From Christensenella sp. UBA2853 (GTDB taxonomy: Bacteria; Bacillota; Clostridia; Christensenellales; Aristaeellaceae), in contig DEFL01000054.1 of assembly GCA_002350845.1 (NCBI GenBank), positions 1 through 15,080 on the forward strand: a DNA stretch of 15,080 nt, in the 5' to 3' direction. A program made the position numbers and the translations under genes. The notes beneath the pieces are model-generated. The model was not told the DNA's origin. It did no database searches and saw nothing but the letters and a program-made list of their open reading frames with translations. This document shows positions 1 to 7,851 of this stretch, piece after piece. How positions within the stretch are numbered: position 1 is the stretch's first letter; each line of letters begins with the position of its first letter.

Positions 1-28
1 GCTCCACAATGGAAAGGAAGTATGACGT

Positions 29-475
29 ATGTTGATGCCGAGTATTTTTGGTGAGAGTTTGTTTGATGACTGGTTTGATGATTTTGACCGCCAGATGCAG
101 CACATGGACCGCCGTCTTTACGGACGCAATGCAAAGCGTGAAATGAAGACAGACGTCCGTGAAAAGGAAGACGGGTATGAGATCGATATGGATCTGCCCG
201 GATTCAAGAAGGACCAGGTGGAACTGACTCTGGAAAACGGGTATCTGACCGTAACCGCGAACAAGGGATTTGACAAGGATGAAAAGGACAAGCAGGGCCG
301 CATGATCCGCCAGGAACGCTATGCCGGTTCCATGCAGAGATCCTTCTACGTCGGAGACAACATGACAGAGGAAGATGTGAAGGCCCATTTTGAGGACGGT
401 GTCCTCCATCTGAACCTGCCCAAGAAGGACGCCAAAAAGGTGCCTGAGAAGAAAACCATCTGCATTGAAGGATGA
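29..475 (+). CDS. Small heat-shock protein Hsp20 (alpha-crystallin family), copy 1
   Basis: ATP-independent holdase chaperone that binds unfolding proteins in the cytoplasm as an oligomer; this role is family knowledge. The 148 residues match the usual bacterial length. A short acidic and aromatic N-terminal arm (about 1-35, FDDWFDDFDRQ) precedes an alpha-crystallin domain (about 38-135) with the hallmark stretches DLPGFKKDQVEL and LENGYLTVTA. The C-terminal tail ends in ICI (144-146), an I-x-I motif that docks into neighbouring subunits. ATG 29 is chosen because GGAAAGGAAG (11-20) sits 8 nt upstream; ATG 35 is a less well spaced alternative. It is the first of two near-identical copies. Its promoter lies mostly or wholly before the window, so heat-shock control (CIRCE, CtsR) cannot be judged here. 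Confidence 0.95.
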   Translation: MLMPSIFGESLFDDWFDDFDRQMQHMDRRLYGRNAKREMKTDVREKEDGYEIDMDLPGFKKDQVELTLENGYLTVTANKGFDKDEKDKQGRMIRQERYAGSMQRSFYVGDNMTEEDVKAHFEDGVLHLNLPKKDAKKVPEKKTICIEG

Positions 476-517
476 TTTCCCATTCATTTCCCCCTCTTTC
501 TCACTCAACTGAACACC

Positions 518-556
518 CGGGGCAGAGCGCTCCTCTGCCCCGATGCTCAGCGCATC
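518..556 (+). other. Two adjacent intergenic hairpins between the hsp20 copies
   Basis: A 10-bp perfect stem (518-527 with 533-542, GGGGCAGAG/CTCTGCCCC core, 5-nt loop) is followed directly by a 5-bp stem (GATGC 542-546 with GCATC 552-556). Neither is followed by a T-run, so I read them as a transcript-stabilising, processing or weakly attenuating element rather than a full intrinsic terminator. I see no convincing promoter for copy 2 in 476-614, so the copies may be co-transcribed through this structure. Confidence 0.55.
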
Positions 557-614
557 ATCATGCAGGAACATGCCGTTTACCGCATGGCTCCACTATGGAA
601 AGGAAGCATGAAGT

Positions 615-1058
615 ATGTTGATGCCGAGTATTTTTGGTGAAAGTTTGTTTGATGACTGGTTTGATGATATTGACCGCCAGATGCAGCACATGGACCGCCG
701 TCTCTATGGACGCAATGCAAAGCGTGAGATGAAGACGGATGTCCGTGAGAAAGAAGACGGATATGAGATTGATATGGATCTGCCCGGATTCAAGAAAGAT
801 CAGGTCGAACTGAGTCTGGAAAACGGGTATCTGACCGTGACCGCAAACAAGGGGTTTGACCAGGATCAGAAAGACGATCAGGGCCGTATGATCCGTCAGG
901 AACGCTATGCCGGCTCCATGCAGAGATCCTTCTACGTTGGCCGGGCCATGACGGTGGAAGACGTCAAAGCCCGCTTTGAGGACGGTGTCCTGCACCTGCA
1001 TCTTCCCAAGAAGGATGCACAGCTTCCTGCCAGAAAGACCATCTGCATTGAAGGATAA
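615..1058 (+). CDS. Small heat-shock protein Hsp20 (alpha-crystallin family), copy 2
   Basis: A second holdase chaperone of 147 residues, about 89% identical to copy 1 by eye. It has the same N-terminal arm, alpha-crystallin domain and C-terminal I-x-I motif (ICI, 143-145). The changes cluster in the second half: the loop after GFD (KDEKDK becomes QDQKDD), DN to RA before MT, H to R and N to H near the end of the domain, and a rewritten tail (KKVPEK to QLPAR, one residue shorter). ATG 615 is supported by GGAAAGGAAG at 597-606. The 28 bases before the start codon are nearly the same as in copy 1, showing that the duplication includes the ribosome binding site. It ends just before a strong terminator. 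Confidence 0.95.
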   Translation: MLMPSIFGESLFDDWFDDIDRQMQHMDRRLYGRNAKREMKTDVREKEDGYEIDMDLPGFKKDQVELSLENGYLTVTANKGFDQDQKDDQGRMIRQERYAGSMQRSFYVGRAMTVEDVKARFEDGVLHLHLPKKDAQLPARKTICIEG

Positions 1059-1073
1059 CCACTCCACCTTCAG

Positions 1074-1112
1074 AAAAAGCCTCGCCGGACTTTTGTCCGG
1101 TGAGGCTTTTTT
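1074..1112. terminator. Bidirectional intrinsic terminator
   Basis: A GC-rich stem with one G-T wobble (arms 1079-1090 and 1095-1106, GCCTCGCCGGAC / GTCCGGTGAGGC) has a TTTT loop and is flanked by an A-run (1074-1078) and a T-run (1107-1112). It therefore has a U-tract in both directions. It ends the hsp20 pair on the plus strand and the MacB-like gene on the minus strand, which converge here. Confidence 0.93.
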
Positions 1113-1123
1113 CTGTCTTTTCG

Positions 1124-3949
1124 TCATTCACTGCGCAGTGCCGTCACGGGATCCTGCCGTGCCGCCTTTCTGGAGGGAATGAATCCGCCCACAAAGGTCA
1201 GGAATACACACAGCAGGACCAGCACGCCGCCGGCCCCTGCCGGGAGGAAGGCGCGGATGCCGTCCTGATCGGCCAGATTCCGGATGATCGTGTTGATGGG
1301 GATCTGCAAAAGAAGCGTCAGTCCGATGCCGAACGCGCCGGCCAGAAGACCGATAATGAAGGTCTCAGCATTGAACACTTCCGTGATATTCTTTTTCGAT
1401 GCGCCCATCGCTCTGAGAATGCCAATCTCCTTCCTGCGCTCGAGGACGGAGATATAGGTGATGATGCCAATCATGATCGAGGAGACCACGAGGGACACCG
1501 CCACAAAGGCAATCAGGACATACGAGATCACATCGATGATCGTCGTCACAGAGGACATCAGGGCGCCGACATAATCCGTATAGGCTATGACCTTGTCCTC
1601 ATGGCCTTCGGCTTTCATGGCCGCGTTGTAGGCATTGAGTCTTCGGATCACTTCATCCTTGCTCTCAAAGTCCTTCGGATAAATCGTGACGCGGGTGGGT
1701 GAAGCGGGGTCCGCATAGCCGAACTTCAGGAGATTCCCGGAGCAGCTTGCGCTCTGAGCAGCCGCGCGCTCGGCATAGAGTTCCTGCATCTGCGCCTCAT
1801 CCATGGCAAAGGAGACCACCTCATCGATCCGGTCCATATCGACCTGGATCATGTCCATGAGGATGGACATAGTGGCCTTCATCATTTCCCTGAGGGTTGG
1901 CGACTCCCCGGTTCTGGAAAACTCCCGGGCAATGCGCACCATGCGCTTGGCAGTGAGCCTGGTTTCCTCCGTCTCCAGGTCCTCCATCCCTTCCCAGTTG
2001 AAGGAAATGATCTCCGGCAGTTTTTCCGGGTGCAGGGTCATCATGTCGGCCAGCAGGGAAAAGCTGTCCGCAGCATTTTCCCCGAACGGGATGCCGCTGA
2101 GGACATTGGTGTCAGGATCAGCCATCTGCGCCTTCACAACAGCGCTCTCTCCTGCCTCCCGCATCAGGCGGGTCAGCAGGGAGATCGGGTATTCAATGCC
2201 CATCTCAAGGATGCCGAATGAGACACCTTCTCTGGGCTGTGCCACACCGACAATGCGCATCTCCTCGGCTTCCTTCAGGAGCCCCAGCATGCGCTCCCTG
2301 TCGCCGCTGATATCCATCCACAGCCCGATCTTCTCGTCATACGCATACTGCGCCGAGGCCGGCAGCAGGCGGAAGGAAATGCCCAGGAAATCCTCCGGGT
2401 TATACATTCTACGCTCCTCCAGGGTGGTATCGGATGCAGTCCCTGCCACCATGCCTTCCAGCACGGTGTTCAGGTGCTCCGCATCCTTGAGGCCCATCGT
2501 GTAGAGCATGATATCCGGGATGTTCCCGGATCCCATGAGCACAAGCACGCAGTCCGTATCCTTCACGGGCCAGGTGCCGGCCAGGAGTGTATAGTCGTTT
2601 TTGTACAGATCGGTATCCTCGGGCAGCGGACGGAAGATTTCATTTGCGCCGTAGCCCGACATCATGCTGCTCAGGTTGTCGCTCATGGACAGTCCGATCG
2701 ACGCCATGGTCTGGTCCGGATTGACCTGCGCATACCCGTCGCCGCGCAGCTGATAGATCTGCGGGCTGATGCCGTAGCGGTAATCCACGCCGCGCGTGTA
2801 ATCGTCCATCTCACTGATCCCGCTGTCAAGCCAGCGCTTGAGAGAGGCCAGATCGTTGACCTTCGTCGAAGCCAGCATGCCGCCCATCATCTGTGTCTCT
2901 GCGATTTTTCCGTTTGTCGGCTGACCTGCCTGCTGCCGCATCTGGGCAAAGGTGAGCATGGTCTCCTCCATGGAAAAGGCAGACGTGGTGATCTCAATAG
3001 GATACTGGCTGAGTGAATCCTGCTCCATCTGGTGAATATATGCGTTGGCACCGTTGGACAGCGACAGGATCAGCGCGATCCCGACAATGCCGATGGACGC
3101 GGCAAACGCGACCAGAATGGTCCTGGCCTTTTTCGAGAGCAGGTTGGAAACGGAAAGGGACAGTGCCGTCAGAAAGGACATGGAGGGCTTCCGGACTCTT
3201 TCCCGTCTCGCCTCTGAGGCTTTTTTCGGCTCCTCCGGCTCATACGGATCCGTATCCTCTGTGATTTTTCCATCCCTGAGACGCACAATCCGCGTCGCAT
3301 AGCGCTCAGCCAGGTCCGGGTTATGGGTCACCATGATGACCAGATGATCTTTGGCCACTTCCTTAAGCAGCTGCATGACCTGTTCCCCGGTGTCACTGTC
3401 CAGGGCACCTGTGGGCTCATCCGCCAAAAGGATGGACGGCCCGTTCACCAGCGCTCTGGCAATGGCCACGCGCTGCATCTGGCCGCCCGAAAGCTGAGAC
3501 GGCTTCTTCTGAGCCTGTTCCAGGAGACCGACACGGTCCAGCGCTTCCCGCGCCCTGCGTTTTCTTTCCTCCCGCCCGACACCCGAGAGTGTCATGGCCA
3601 GTTCCACATTGGACAGAAGCGTCTGATGCGGAATCAGGTTATAGCTCTGAAAAATGAATCCGATCGTATGGTTGCGGTAGGTGTCCCAGTCTCTGTCGTT
3701 ATACTGGCTGGTCGGAACATTCCGGATCATCATCTCGCCCGAATCATACCGGTCCAGTCCGCCGATGACATTGAGCAGGGTCGTCTTTCCGGAGCCGCTC
3801 GGCCCCAGAATCGCAACAAATTCATTTTCCCTGAAAGCAAGAGAGACCCCGTCCAGCGCTTCCTGAACAAGGGTTCCCGTGCGATACTGCTTTCGAATGT
3901 CTTTAATTTTCAGCATAATCTGTTTTTCTGCTCTCCCGGGAGCGGTCAT
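1124..3949 (-). CDS. MacB-like ABC transporter: ATPase fused to FtsX-type permease
   Basis: Type VII (MacB/FtsX-like) ABC protein that uses ATP to move or signal to an envelope or extracellular substrate; the substrate is unknown. Residues 13-230 form the ATPase: Walker A GPSGSGKTT (49-57), Q-loop Gln101, signature LSGGQ (153-157), Walker B ILLADE (173-178), H-loop His209. A basic linker is followed by TM1 (about 276-298) and a very large extracellular domain (about 300-800). TM2 (806-832), TM3 (863-885) and TM4 (905-924) follow, with the conserved ERRKEIGILRAMGASKKNI segment between TM2 and TM3. It ends in SRKAARQDPVTALRSE, typical of the family. At 941 residues it is longer than Escherichia coli MacB (about 650) because of the extracellular domain. 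The start is uncertain: ATG 3949 has AAAGG 3 nt upstream, while ATG 3916 (MLKIKDIRK) begins right at the domain. It follows the small exported protein gene by 23 bp, probably in one transcript. I see no MacA-like adaptor nearby. Confidence 0.9.
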   Translation of the reverse strand: MTAPGRAEKQIMLKIKDIRKQYRTGTLVQEALDGVSLAFRENEFVAILGPSGSGKTTLLNVIGGLDRYDSGEMMIRNVPTSQYNDRDWDTYRNHTIGFIFQSYNLIPHQTLLSNVELAMTLSGVGREERKRRAREALDRVGLLEQAQKKPSQLSGGQMQRVAIARALVNGPSILLADEPTGALDSDTGEQVMQLLKEVAKDHLVIMVTHNPDLAERYATRIVRLRDGKITEDTDPYEPEEPKKASEARRERVRKPSMSFLTALSLSVSNLLSKKARTILVAFAASIGIVGIALILSLSNGANAYIHQMEQDSLSQYPIEITTSAFSMEETMLTFAQMRQQAGQPTNGKIAETQMMGGMLASTKVNDLASLKRWLDSGISEMDDYTRGVDYRYGISPQIYQLRGDGYAQVNPDQTMASIGLSMSDNLSSMMSGYGANEIFRPLPEDTDLYKNDYTLLAGTWPVKDTDCVLVLMGSGNIPDIMLYTMGLKDAEHLNTVLEGMVAGTASDTTLEERRMYNPEDFLGISFRLLPASAQYAYDEKIGLWMDISGDRERMLGLLKEAEEMRIVGVAQPREGVSFGILEMGIEYPISLLTRLMREAGESAVVKAQMADPDTNVLSGIPFGENAADSFSLLADMMTLHPEKLPEIISFNWEGMEDLETEETRLTAKRMVRIAREFSRTGESPTLREMMKATMSILMDMIQVDMDRIDEVVSFAMDEAQMQELYAERAAAQSASCSGNLLKFGYADPASPTRVTIYPKDFESKDEVIRRLNAYNAAMKAEGHEDKVIAYTDYVGALMSSVTTIIDVISYVLIAFVAVSLVVSSIMIGIITYISVLERRKEIGILRAMGASKKNITEVFNAETFIIGLLAGAFGIGLTLLLQIPINTIIRNLADQDGIRAFLPAGAGGVLVLLCVFLTFVGGFIPSRKAARQDPVTALRSE

Positions 3950-3972
3950 CTGCCTTTCAGAGGGGCAGTCCT

Positions 3973-4335
3973 TTACTCGGCAGGTGCAGCGGTGACTTCA
4001 GGCTCGGCTGTTTCTTCTGTGTTCACAGTTTCTTCGGTTTCCACAGCCTCTTCGGTGGTTTCCTGAGTGCCGAAGTGCGCATCAATGTCTTTCTTCGTAT
4101 TGTCAATGATTTCCTGGACGTCATTGACAAAGTCTTCGGCTTCCTTCACCTTTTCATTCTTGCGGAGTTCATCCGTCACATCGTCCACCATGGCTGCGGT
4201 CTCGTCCACAATCACATCCATATGGTCACGGATTTTCTGTTCAAGCTCAGAGTCCGCGGGCTGATCACTGTTCACCCCGGCACCCAGATTGAATGCAAAA
4301 ATCACAGAAAACAGCCATGCAAATACTTTCAGCAT
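3973..4335 (-). CDS. Small exported or membrane-anchored acidic protein, function unknown
   Basis: I do not recognise this 120-residue protein. It has an N-terminal hydrophobic segment (about 4-20, KVFAWLFSVIFAFNLGAG) that is either a signal peptide or a membrane anchor. A charged helix-prone region follows (about 28-88) with heptad-like spacing in KVKEAEDFVNDVQEIIDNTKK. The tail (90-120) is low-complexity and rich in Thr, Glu, Pro and Ala. The start at 4335 is chosen because GGAAGGAG lies 8-9 nt upstream; the frame stays open to 4455 but those extra 40 codons have no such site and overlap the promoter. It is first in a unit with the MacB-like gene, so it may be an accessory or sensor for that transporter; this is inference from position only. 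Confidence 0.72.
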   Translation of the reverse strand: MLKVFAWLFSVIFAFNLGAGVNSDQPADSELEQKIRDHMDVIVDETAAMVDDVTDELRKNEKVKEAEDFVNDVQEIIDNTKKDIDAHFGTQETTEEAVETEETVNTEETAEPEVTAAPAE

Positions 4336-4384
4336 ATGATAATCTCCTTCCAAAGGGCTTTGTTTCGCCGCTAAGGGCATCTTT

Positions 4385-4413
4385 ATTCTACAACTGTCAG
4401 GGATATTTGACAA
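4385..4413 (-). promoter_or_regulatory. Sigma-A promoter of the exported protein-MacB unit
   Basis: On the minus strand TTGTCA (4408-4413) and TAGAAT (4385-4390) are separated by exactly 17 bp. Predicted transcription start is near 4378, giving a leader of about 43 nt before ATG 4335. It lies just after the stop of the upstream serine hydrolase gene. Confidence 0.82.
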
Positions 4414-4429
4414 GAATTCTTCCGCTGTC

Positions 4430-5302
4430 TCAGAACTGCGGCACCAGGCAGTCATACACCGTTTCGAGCACGGCCGGTTCCTTCCGGCTCTCAGCCGTCA
4501 CCGTCACCACCGCCTGCTTGTCCGGGAAGACGATCGTGTACTGTCCGTACTTCCCGTCCGCACGGAAACTGTTGTGTTTTCCGCGCCAGAAGAGATAGCC
4601 GTAGCCTTCCCGCCCGTTTTCCACCTGTTTTGCCGTGCTCAGCGCAACCCAGTTTTCCGGCAGCACCTGCTTTCCCTTCCAGAATCCCTTCTGCAGAAGC
4701 AGCTGTCCGAACAGATGCAGTTCATCAATGTTCAGAAACAGCCCGCCTGCGCCAAAGGTCAACCCGTTCGGGTCCACTTCCCAGGTCGGAAGGCGGATAC
4801 CCAGCGGCTCAAAGAGACGCGGCATCAGGTAATGCACGAGGTCGCATCCGGCTCTGCGCTGGATCAGCATGCCCGCGAGATAGGGACCGGTATTGCTGTA
4901 GAGAAATTTCGTCCCCGGATCGTCCGAAAACGGCCGGGCCAGTGCCGCGCGCACCCAGTCCGTCTCGGTGTAAAAAGGACGGTCGCTGCCCATGAGGTAG
5001 GGCTTTTCCTGTCCCAGACACATCGTCAGAAGATCCCGCACGCAGGCCTTTTCCAGGTGCGGTGAAACCGTGTCCGGAAGGTCTTTTTCAAACGCATCCA
5101 CCAGTTTTTCGTCCAGGGAAAGCAGGCCTTCCCGCAGGGCGATGCCGACCGCTGCGCTGGTAAAACTCTTGCTGGCAGAATAGATGTTTCTCCGGCACGC
5201 ATCATCCCACAGGTAGCGGGCCGTTTCTTTTCCGTTCTGCGTGACGATCACGCCCAGTGCGCGGGCAGCTCCGGCCCTCTCAATGAATTCCCGCATGTCC
5301 AT
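4430..5302 (-). CDS. Serine hydrolase, beta-lactamase/penicillin-binding-protein fold
   Basis: Active-site serine hydrolase of the beta-lactamase-like superfamily (class C/esterase type). Substrate unknown; esterase, amidase and peptidase activities all occur in this family. Of 290 residues, the catalytic SxxK motif is S-A-S-K (Ser42, Lys45), the second motif is Y-S-N (135-137), and GKYGQ (250-254) occupies the place of the KTG or HxG motif. There is no signal peptide, so it is probably cytoplasmic, which argues against a cell-wall or antibiotic-resistance role. The start is set at 5302 because AGGGGG lies 8 nt upstream; ATG 5308 would leave only 2 nt. It has its own strong promoter and looks monocistronic. 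I see no clear terminator after it. Confidence 0.87.
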   Translation of the reverse strand: MDMREFIERAGAARALGVIVTQNGKETARYLWDDACRRNIYSASKSFTSAAVGIALREGLLSLDEKLVDAFEKDLPDTVSPHLEKACVRDLLTMCLGQEKPYLMGSDRPFYTETDWVRAALARPFSDDPGTKFLYSNTGPYLAGMLIQRRAGCDLVHYLMPRLFEPLGIRLPTWEVDPNGLTFGAGGLFLNIDELHLFGQLLLQKGFWKGKQVLPENWVALSTAKQVENGREGYGYLFWRGKHNSFRADGKYGQYTIVFPDKQAVVTVTAESRKEPAVLETVYDCLVPQF

Positions 5303-5320
5303 CTGCATATCCCCCTGATT

Positions 5321-5341
5321 GCCGGATCTTCCGGCTTTTTT
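5321..5341 (+). other. Terminator-like hairpin in the leader of the serine hydrolase gene
   Basis: GCCGGA (5321-5326) pairs with TCCGGC (5330-5335) over a 3-nt loop, followed on the plus strand by TTTTTT. On the plus strand it resembles an intrinsic terminator, though no plus-strand gene precedes it. On the minus strand the same hairpin lies in the transcribed leader, about 10 nt ahead of the Shine-Dalgarno sequence, where it could stabilise the mRNA. Confidence 0.45.
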
Positions 5342-5362
5342 CTTCTGTTTTCACTGCTTCGG

Positions 5363-5391
5363 ATTCTACCCGCGTGAAAAGGCCGTGTCAA
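5363..5391 (-). promoter_or_regulatory. Strong sigma-A promoter of the serine hydrolase gene
   Basis: On the minus strand a consensus -35 TTGACA (5386-5391) and -10 TAGAAT (5363-5368) are spaced by 17 bp. Start predicted near 5356, giving a leader of about 54 nt that contains the hairpin at 5321-5335. Confidence 0.88.
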
Positions 5392-5401
5392 TACAGGCAA
5401 G

Positions 5402-5442
5402 AGGCAGACGCCATGCCGCATTCAGGTTTTGTCCGTCTGCCT
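5402..5442. repeat. 9-bp inverted repeat upstream of the serine hydrolase promoter
   Basis: AGGCAGACG (5402-5410) and CGTCTGCCT (5434-5442) form a perfect 9-bp inverted repeat around a 23-nt centre. It lies between the GH43 terminator and the -35 box at 5386-5391. It has no T-run. It could be a second hairpin in read-through RNA or an operator; neither can be decided from sequence. Confidence 0.4.
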
Positions 5443-5445
5443 TCA

Positions 5446-5492
5446 GAAAAAAGGAATCCCTCAGAAGCCACGGCGCTTCTTCAGGATTCCTT
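5446..5492 (-). terminator. Intrinsic terminator of the GH2-transporter-GH43 operon
   Basis: On the minus strand the arms AAGGAATCC (5484-5492) and GGGATTCCTT (5451-5460), with an inner AGAAGC/GCTTCT pairing, close a 6-nt loop, followed by a T-run (5446-5452 read on the opposite strand). It lies about 67 bp after the GH43 stop codon. Confidence 0.88.
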
Positions 5493-5558
5493 CATCAACT
5501 ATAGCGAAATATTCCATTCGCCTGTTTCTTCTTCGAGCGCATGCTTCATTGCCTGCCG

Positions 5559-6953
5559 TTATGCTTCCGGTCCAATCAGCATGATCTCCCCGATTCCGTT
5601 TCCTTCCCTCAGGGTCACCGTGATTTCCTGCACATCCATCGGGTCAAAGAACAGGACAGCAGCACCGCCGGTGAGCGAGGCTTCGCAGGAAAAGTCAGCT
5701 TCCAGACCATTGATCGTGACCGTCCCGGCCATCGCTTCACCCGCGGGCGGATAGATCAGCAGCATATCGGAGCGGACCGGAGATGCCCATGTCATGGTGA
5801 CATCCGTGCCGCGGAACACATAGTCCGCGGATGCGGCTGCCGTACAGGTATCCCCGTCGGTCAGGAGATCAGCATGCTCTGCTGTGCACACGGCTTCCTT
5901 CATATGGTTTTTCAGTCCCATTTCTGCGAGCGGGCGCAGCTGCTTTTCCAGGGTCGGGCCTGAAATATAGGCTGTTCCGTCCGCATGGAAGCCTGCCCGG
6001 TCCAAGCACAGCTGGCGGTTGCCGGAGGGAGCATTGGGATAGGTATGGATATGATACGCCGTGAACAGCTCATCCCCCACACAGAAGAAGGCATTATGCC
6101 CGGGGCCGGAGATGAGGACTTCGCCCTCTTTTTCCACCGGTGCGAGCAGCGGATTGTTGGATTGTTTCGTATACGGTCCCAGCGGATGGTCCGCAACGGC
6201 CACGCACACGGAGTACTCCTTCATGAAGTACGCGTTCGCGCTGTAGAAGAGGTACCATTTTCCGTCATGTTCGAGGACGGCAGGACCTTCATTCCAACGC
6301 TCAGAGCCGGACCGGCTCTCCCATTCGCCCTGCGGTGTCAACAGAAGCACAGGATCCCCGGCCGTGCTCAGCAGATCGTCTTCCAGGCGGACACCATAGA
6401 TATGGCTCTCCCCGCCGCTGCCGATCCGGTTTTCAGAGATATCCCGCACATAGATGAGGTAGGGATTGCCTTCCGCATCCGTCGTCAGGGTAGCGTCAAT
6501 CGTTGCATACCCGTAATCCATGAGCGGGGCATCCAGCGGATCTTTGTACTCGCCTTCCGGTGTATCGGAAAAAGCAATGCCTGTGCGCAGGGATCCGGTT
6601 GAACGCTGTCTGGCTGTAAAGAGCATGACATATTTGCCCTGCCAGGCAAACACTTCCGGTGCCCAGTAGTCCGATGCTGCCCAGGAAACCTTCTTCAGTG
6701 CCTTGGTCCTCTCAAACTTTACCAGGTCATTCGACTTCCAGGTGAAAAATCCGATCGGGCCGCCGGTGGCAAACATCTGATATCCGTCCTCTGTCTTCAG
6801 GACAAAGGGATCCCCGATATCCTTCACCGCTCTGGGATTCGCGGCAAACCGGTCCTCCGCCTCAGACAGATCACGCACAGAAAGCGGCTCTGCCTGGACA
6901 GAGGGAACCATCAGGAGAAGGGCCGTCAGGACCATGAGAAGATGTCTCAGCAT
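5559..6953 (-). CDS. Secreted glycoside hydrolase family 43 enzyme with C-terminal discoidin-like domain
   Basis: Family 43 enzymes hydrolyse alpha-L-arabinofuranosyl or beta-D-xylosyl bonds in arabinan, arabinoxylan or their oligosaccharides with inversion. The 464 residues start with a signal peptide (1-21, cut after VQA), so it acts outside the cell. The five-bladed propeller (about 40-340) shows the expected residues: general base Asp48 in GDPF, pKa-tuning Asp153 in TIDATL, general acid Glu222 in NEGPAV, and His286 in GPGHN at the central channel. Residues about 350-464 look like a beta-sandwich of the F5/8 type-C/CBM32 kind (ADLLTDGDTC, ITVTLREGNGIGEIML), probably a carbohydrate-binding module; that call is inference. 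It is last in the operon. Its AAAGGAG site overlaps the stop codon of the upstream permease, so translation is probably coupled. Arabinofuranosidase versus xylosidase cannot be told from sequence alone. Confidence 0.88.
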   Translation of the reverse strand: MLRHLLMVLTALLLMVPSVQAEPLSVRDLSEAEDRFAANPRAVKDIGDPFVLKTEDGYQMFATGGPIGFFTWKSNDLVKFERTKALKKVSWAASDYWAPEVFAWQGKYVMLFTARQRSTGSLRTGIAFSDTPEGEYKDPLDAPLMDYGYATIDATLTTDAEGNPYLIYVRDISENRIGSGGESHIYGVRLEDDLLSTAGDPVLLLTPQGEWESRSGSERWNEGPAVLEHDGKWYLFYSANAYFMKEYSVCVAVADHPLGPYTKQSNNPLLAPVEKEGEVLISGPGHNAFFCVGDELFTAYHIHTYPNAPSGNRQLCLDRAGFHADGTAYISGPTLEKQLRPLAEMGLKNHMKEAVCTAEHADLLTDGDTCTAAASADYVFRGTDVTMTWASPVRSDMLLIYPPAGEAMAGTVTINGLEADFSCEASLTGGAAVLFFDPMDVQEITVTLREGNGIGEIMLIGPEA

Positions 6954-6956
6954 GTT

Positions 6957-7835
6957 TTACTCCTTTACGCCTGCCTGCACCGAGATGCCCTGCAGGAAGT
7001 ACTGCTGGGCCACCATGTAGAGCACAAACGGCGGCACCATGGACACAAGGCAGGAAGCAATCATATGCGCCCATTTCTGTTCATACTGTCCGGACAGCAG
7101 ACGCAGACCGGCTGTCAGGGTCTGGTTCTGCACATCCGTCATGACGATGGACGGCCAGAGGAAGTCATTCCACGCACCGTTGAAGGCAAAGAGCGCAACC
7201 ACGATCATAACCGGCATGATGGACGGCAGGATAATACGGGTGAAGACCTGCAGGCTGTTGGCGCCGTCAATGGTTGCCGCCTCATCGAGCGCCTTCGGGA
7301 TGCCCTTCATAAAGTTGCGGATGAGGAAAATGTTGAACACACCGCAGATGCCCGGCCAGATGAGGGCGTTGAGGTTGTTGACCCAGCCCAGTGCATTGGC
7401 AATGCGGAACATCGGCAGAAGATTGACCACGTTCGGGAACATGGAGATATACATCAGCGCCCAGAAGATGGCGTTGCCGCCCTTGAACGGGAGACGCTCA
7501 TAGGCATACGCTGCAAGAGAGTCAATGACCACAATCAGGACCATCTGGGAGATGGAGACGATGAACGAGTTCTTGAACATGGCAAGAATGTTGCTCGTGG
7601 TATTGGTTCCGCTGCCGCCGACAAACATCTCGATGTAGTTGACCACAGTCCATTTCCGGGGAATCATGCGCGAGAGATAGTCGACCGGCCCCTTCACGTT
7701 GGCAAAGCTGGTGATGAAGTCGGAGTCTGTTTTAAACGAGTTGATAATCAGCCAGAAGATCGGCACAATCCAGATGATGCCCAGAAGGATCATGAAGATG
7801 GCCGCAATCCGTTTTCCGTTTTTACCCGTGACCAT
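6957..7835 (-). CDS. CUT1 sugar ABC transporter permease (MalG type)
   Basis: Membrane half of a carbohydrate importer, pairing with the longer permease encoded just upstream. It has 292 residues and six predicted membrane segments, the first at about 12-32. The cytoplasmic EAA loop (185-204, EAATIDGANSLQVFTRIILP) contacts the ATPase. It ends in GVKE, like many MalG-type proteins (often GSVKG or GAVKG). ATG 7835 has AAGGGGG 7 nt upstream, and only 16 bp separate it from the preceding gene, so they are one transcript. Substrate is most likely an oligosaccharide released by the GH43 enzyme, inferred from context. No ATPase gene is present in the window. Confidence 0.93.
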   Translation of the reverse strand: MVTGKNGKRIAAIFMILLGIIWIVPIFWLIINSFKTDSDFITSFANVKGPVDYLSRMIPRKWTVVNYIEMFVGGSGTNTTSNILAMFKNSFIVSISQMVLIVVIDSLAAYAYERLPFKGGNAIFWALMYISMFPNVVNLLPMFRIANALGWVNNLNALIWPGICGVFNIFLIRNFMKGIPKALDEAATIDGANSLQVFTRIILPSIMPVMIVVALFAFNGAWNDFLWPSIVMTDVQNQTLTAGLRLLSGQYEQKWAHMIASCLVSMVPPFVLYMVAQQYFLQGISVQAGVKE

Positions 7836-7851
7836 GTTTCTTCCCCCTTCC

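Noticed and set aside
1..614. CIRCE or CtsR operator for the hsp20 genes
   Set aside because: Looked for the CIRCE inverted repeat and the CtsR heptad repeat; neither is visible, and the upstream region of copy 1 is cut off.
558..1127. 189-codon minus-strand frame across hsp20 copy 2
   Set aside because: Antisense to a clear Hsp20 gene and crosses the bidirectional terminator.
1100..1702. 200-codon plus-strand frame following the hsp20 genes
   Set aside because: Begins inside the terminator and runs antisense to the MacB-like permease domain.
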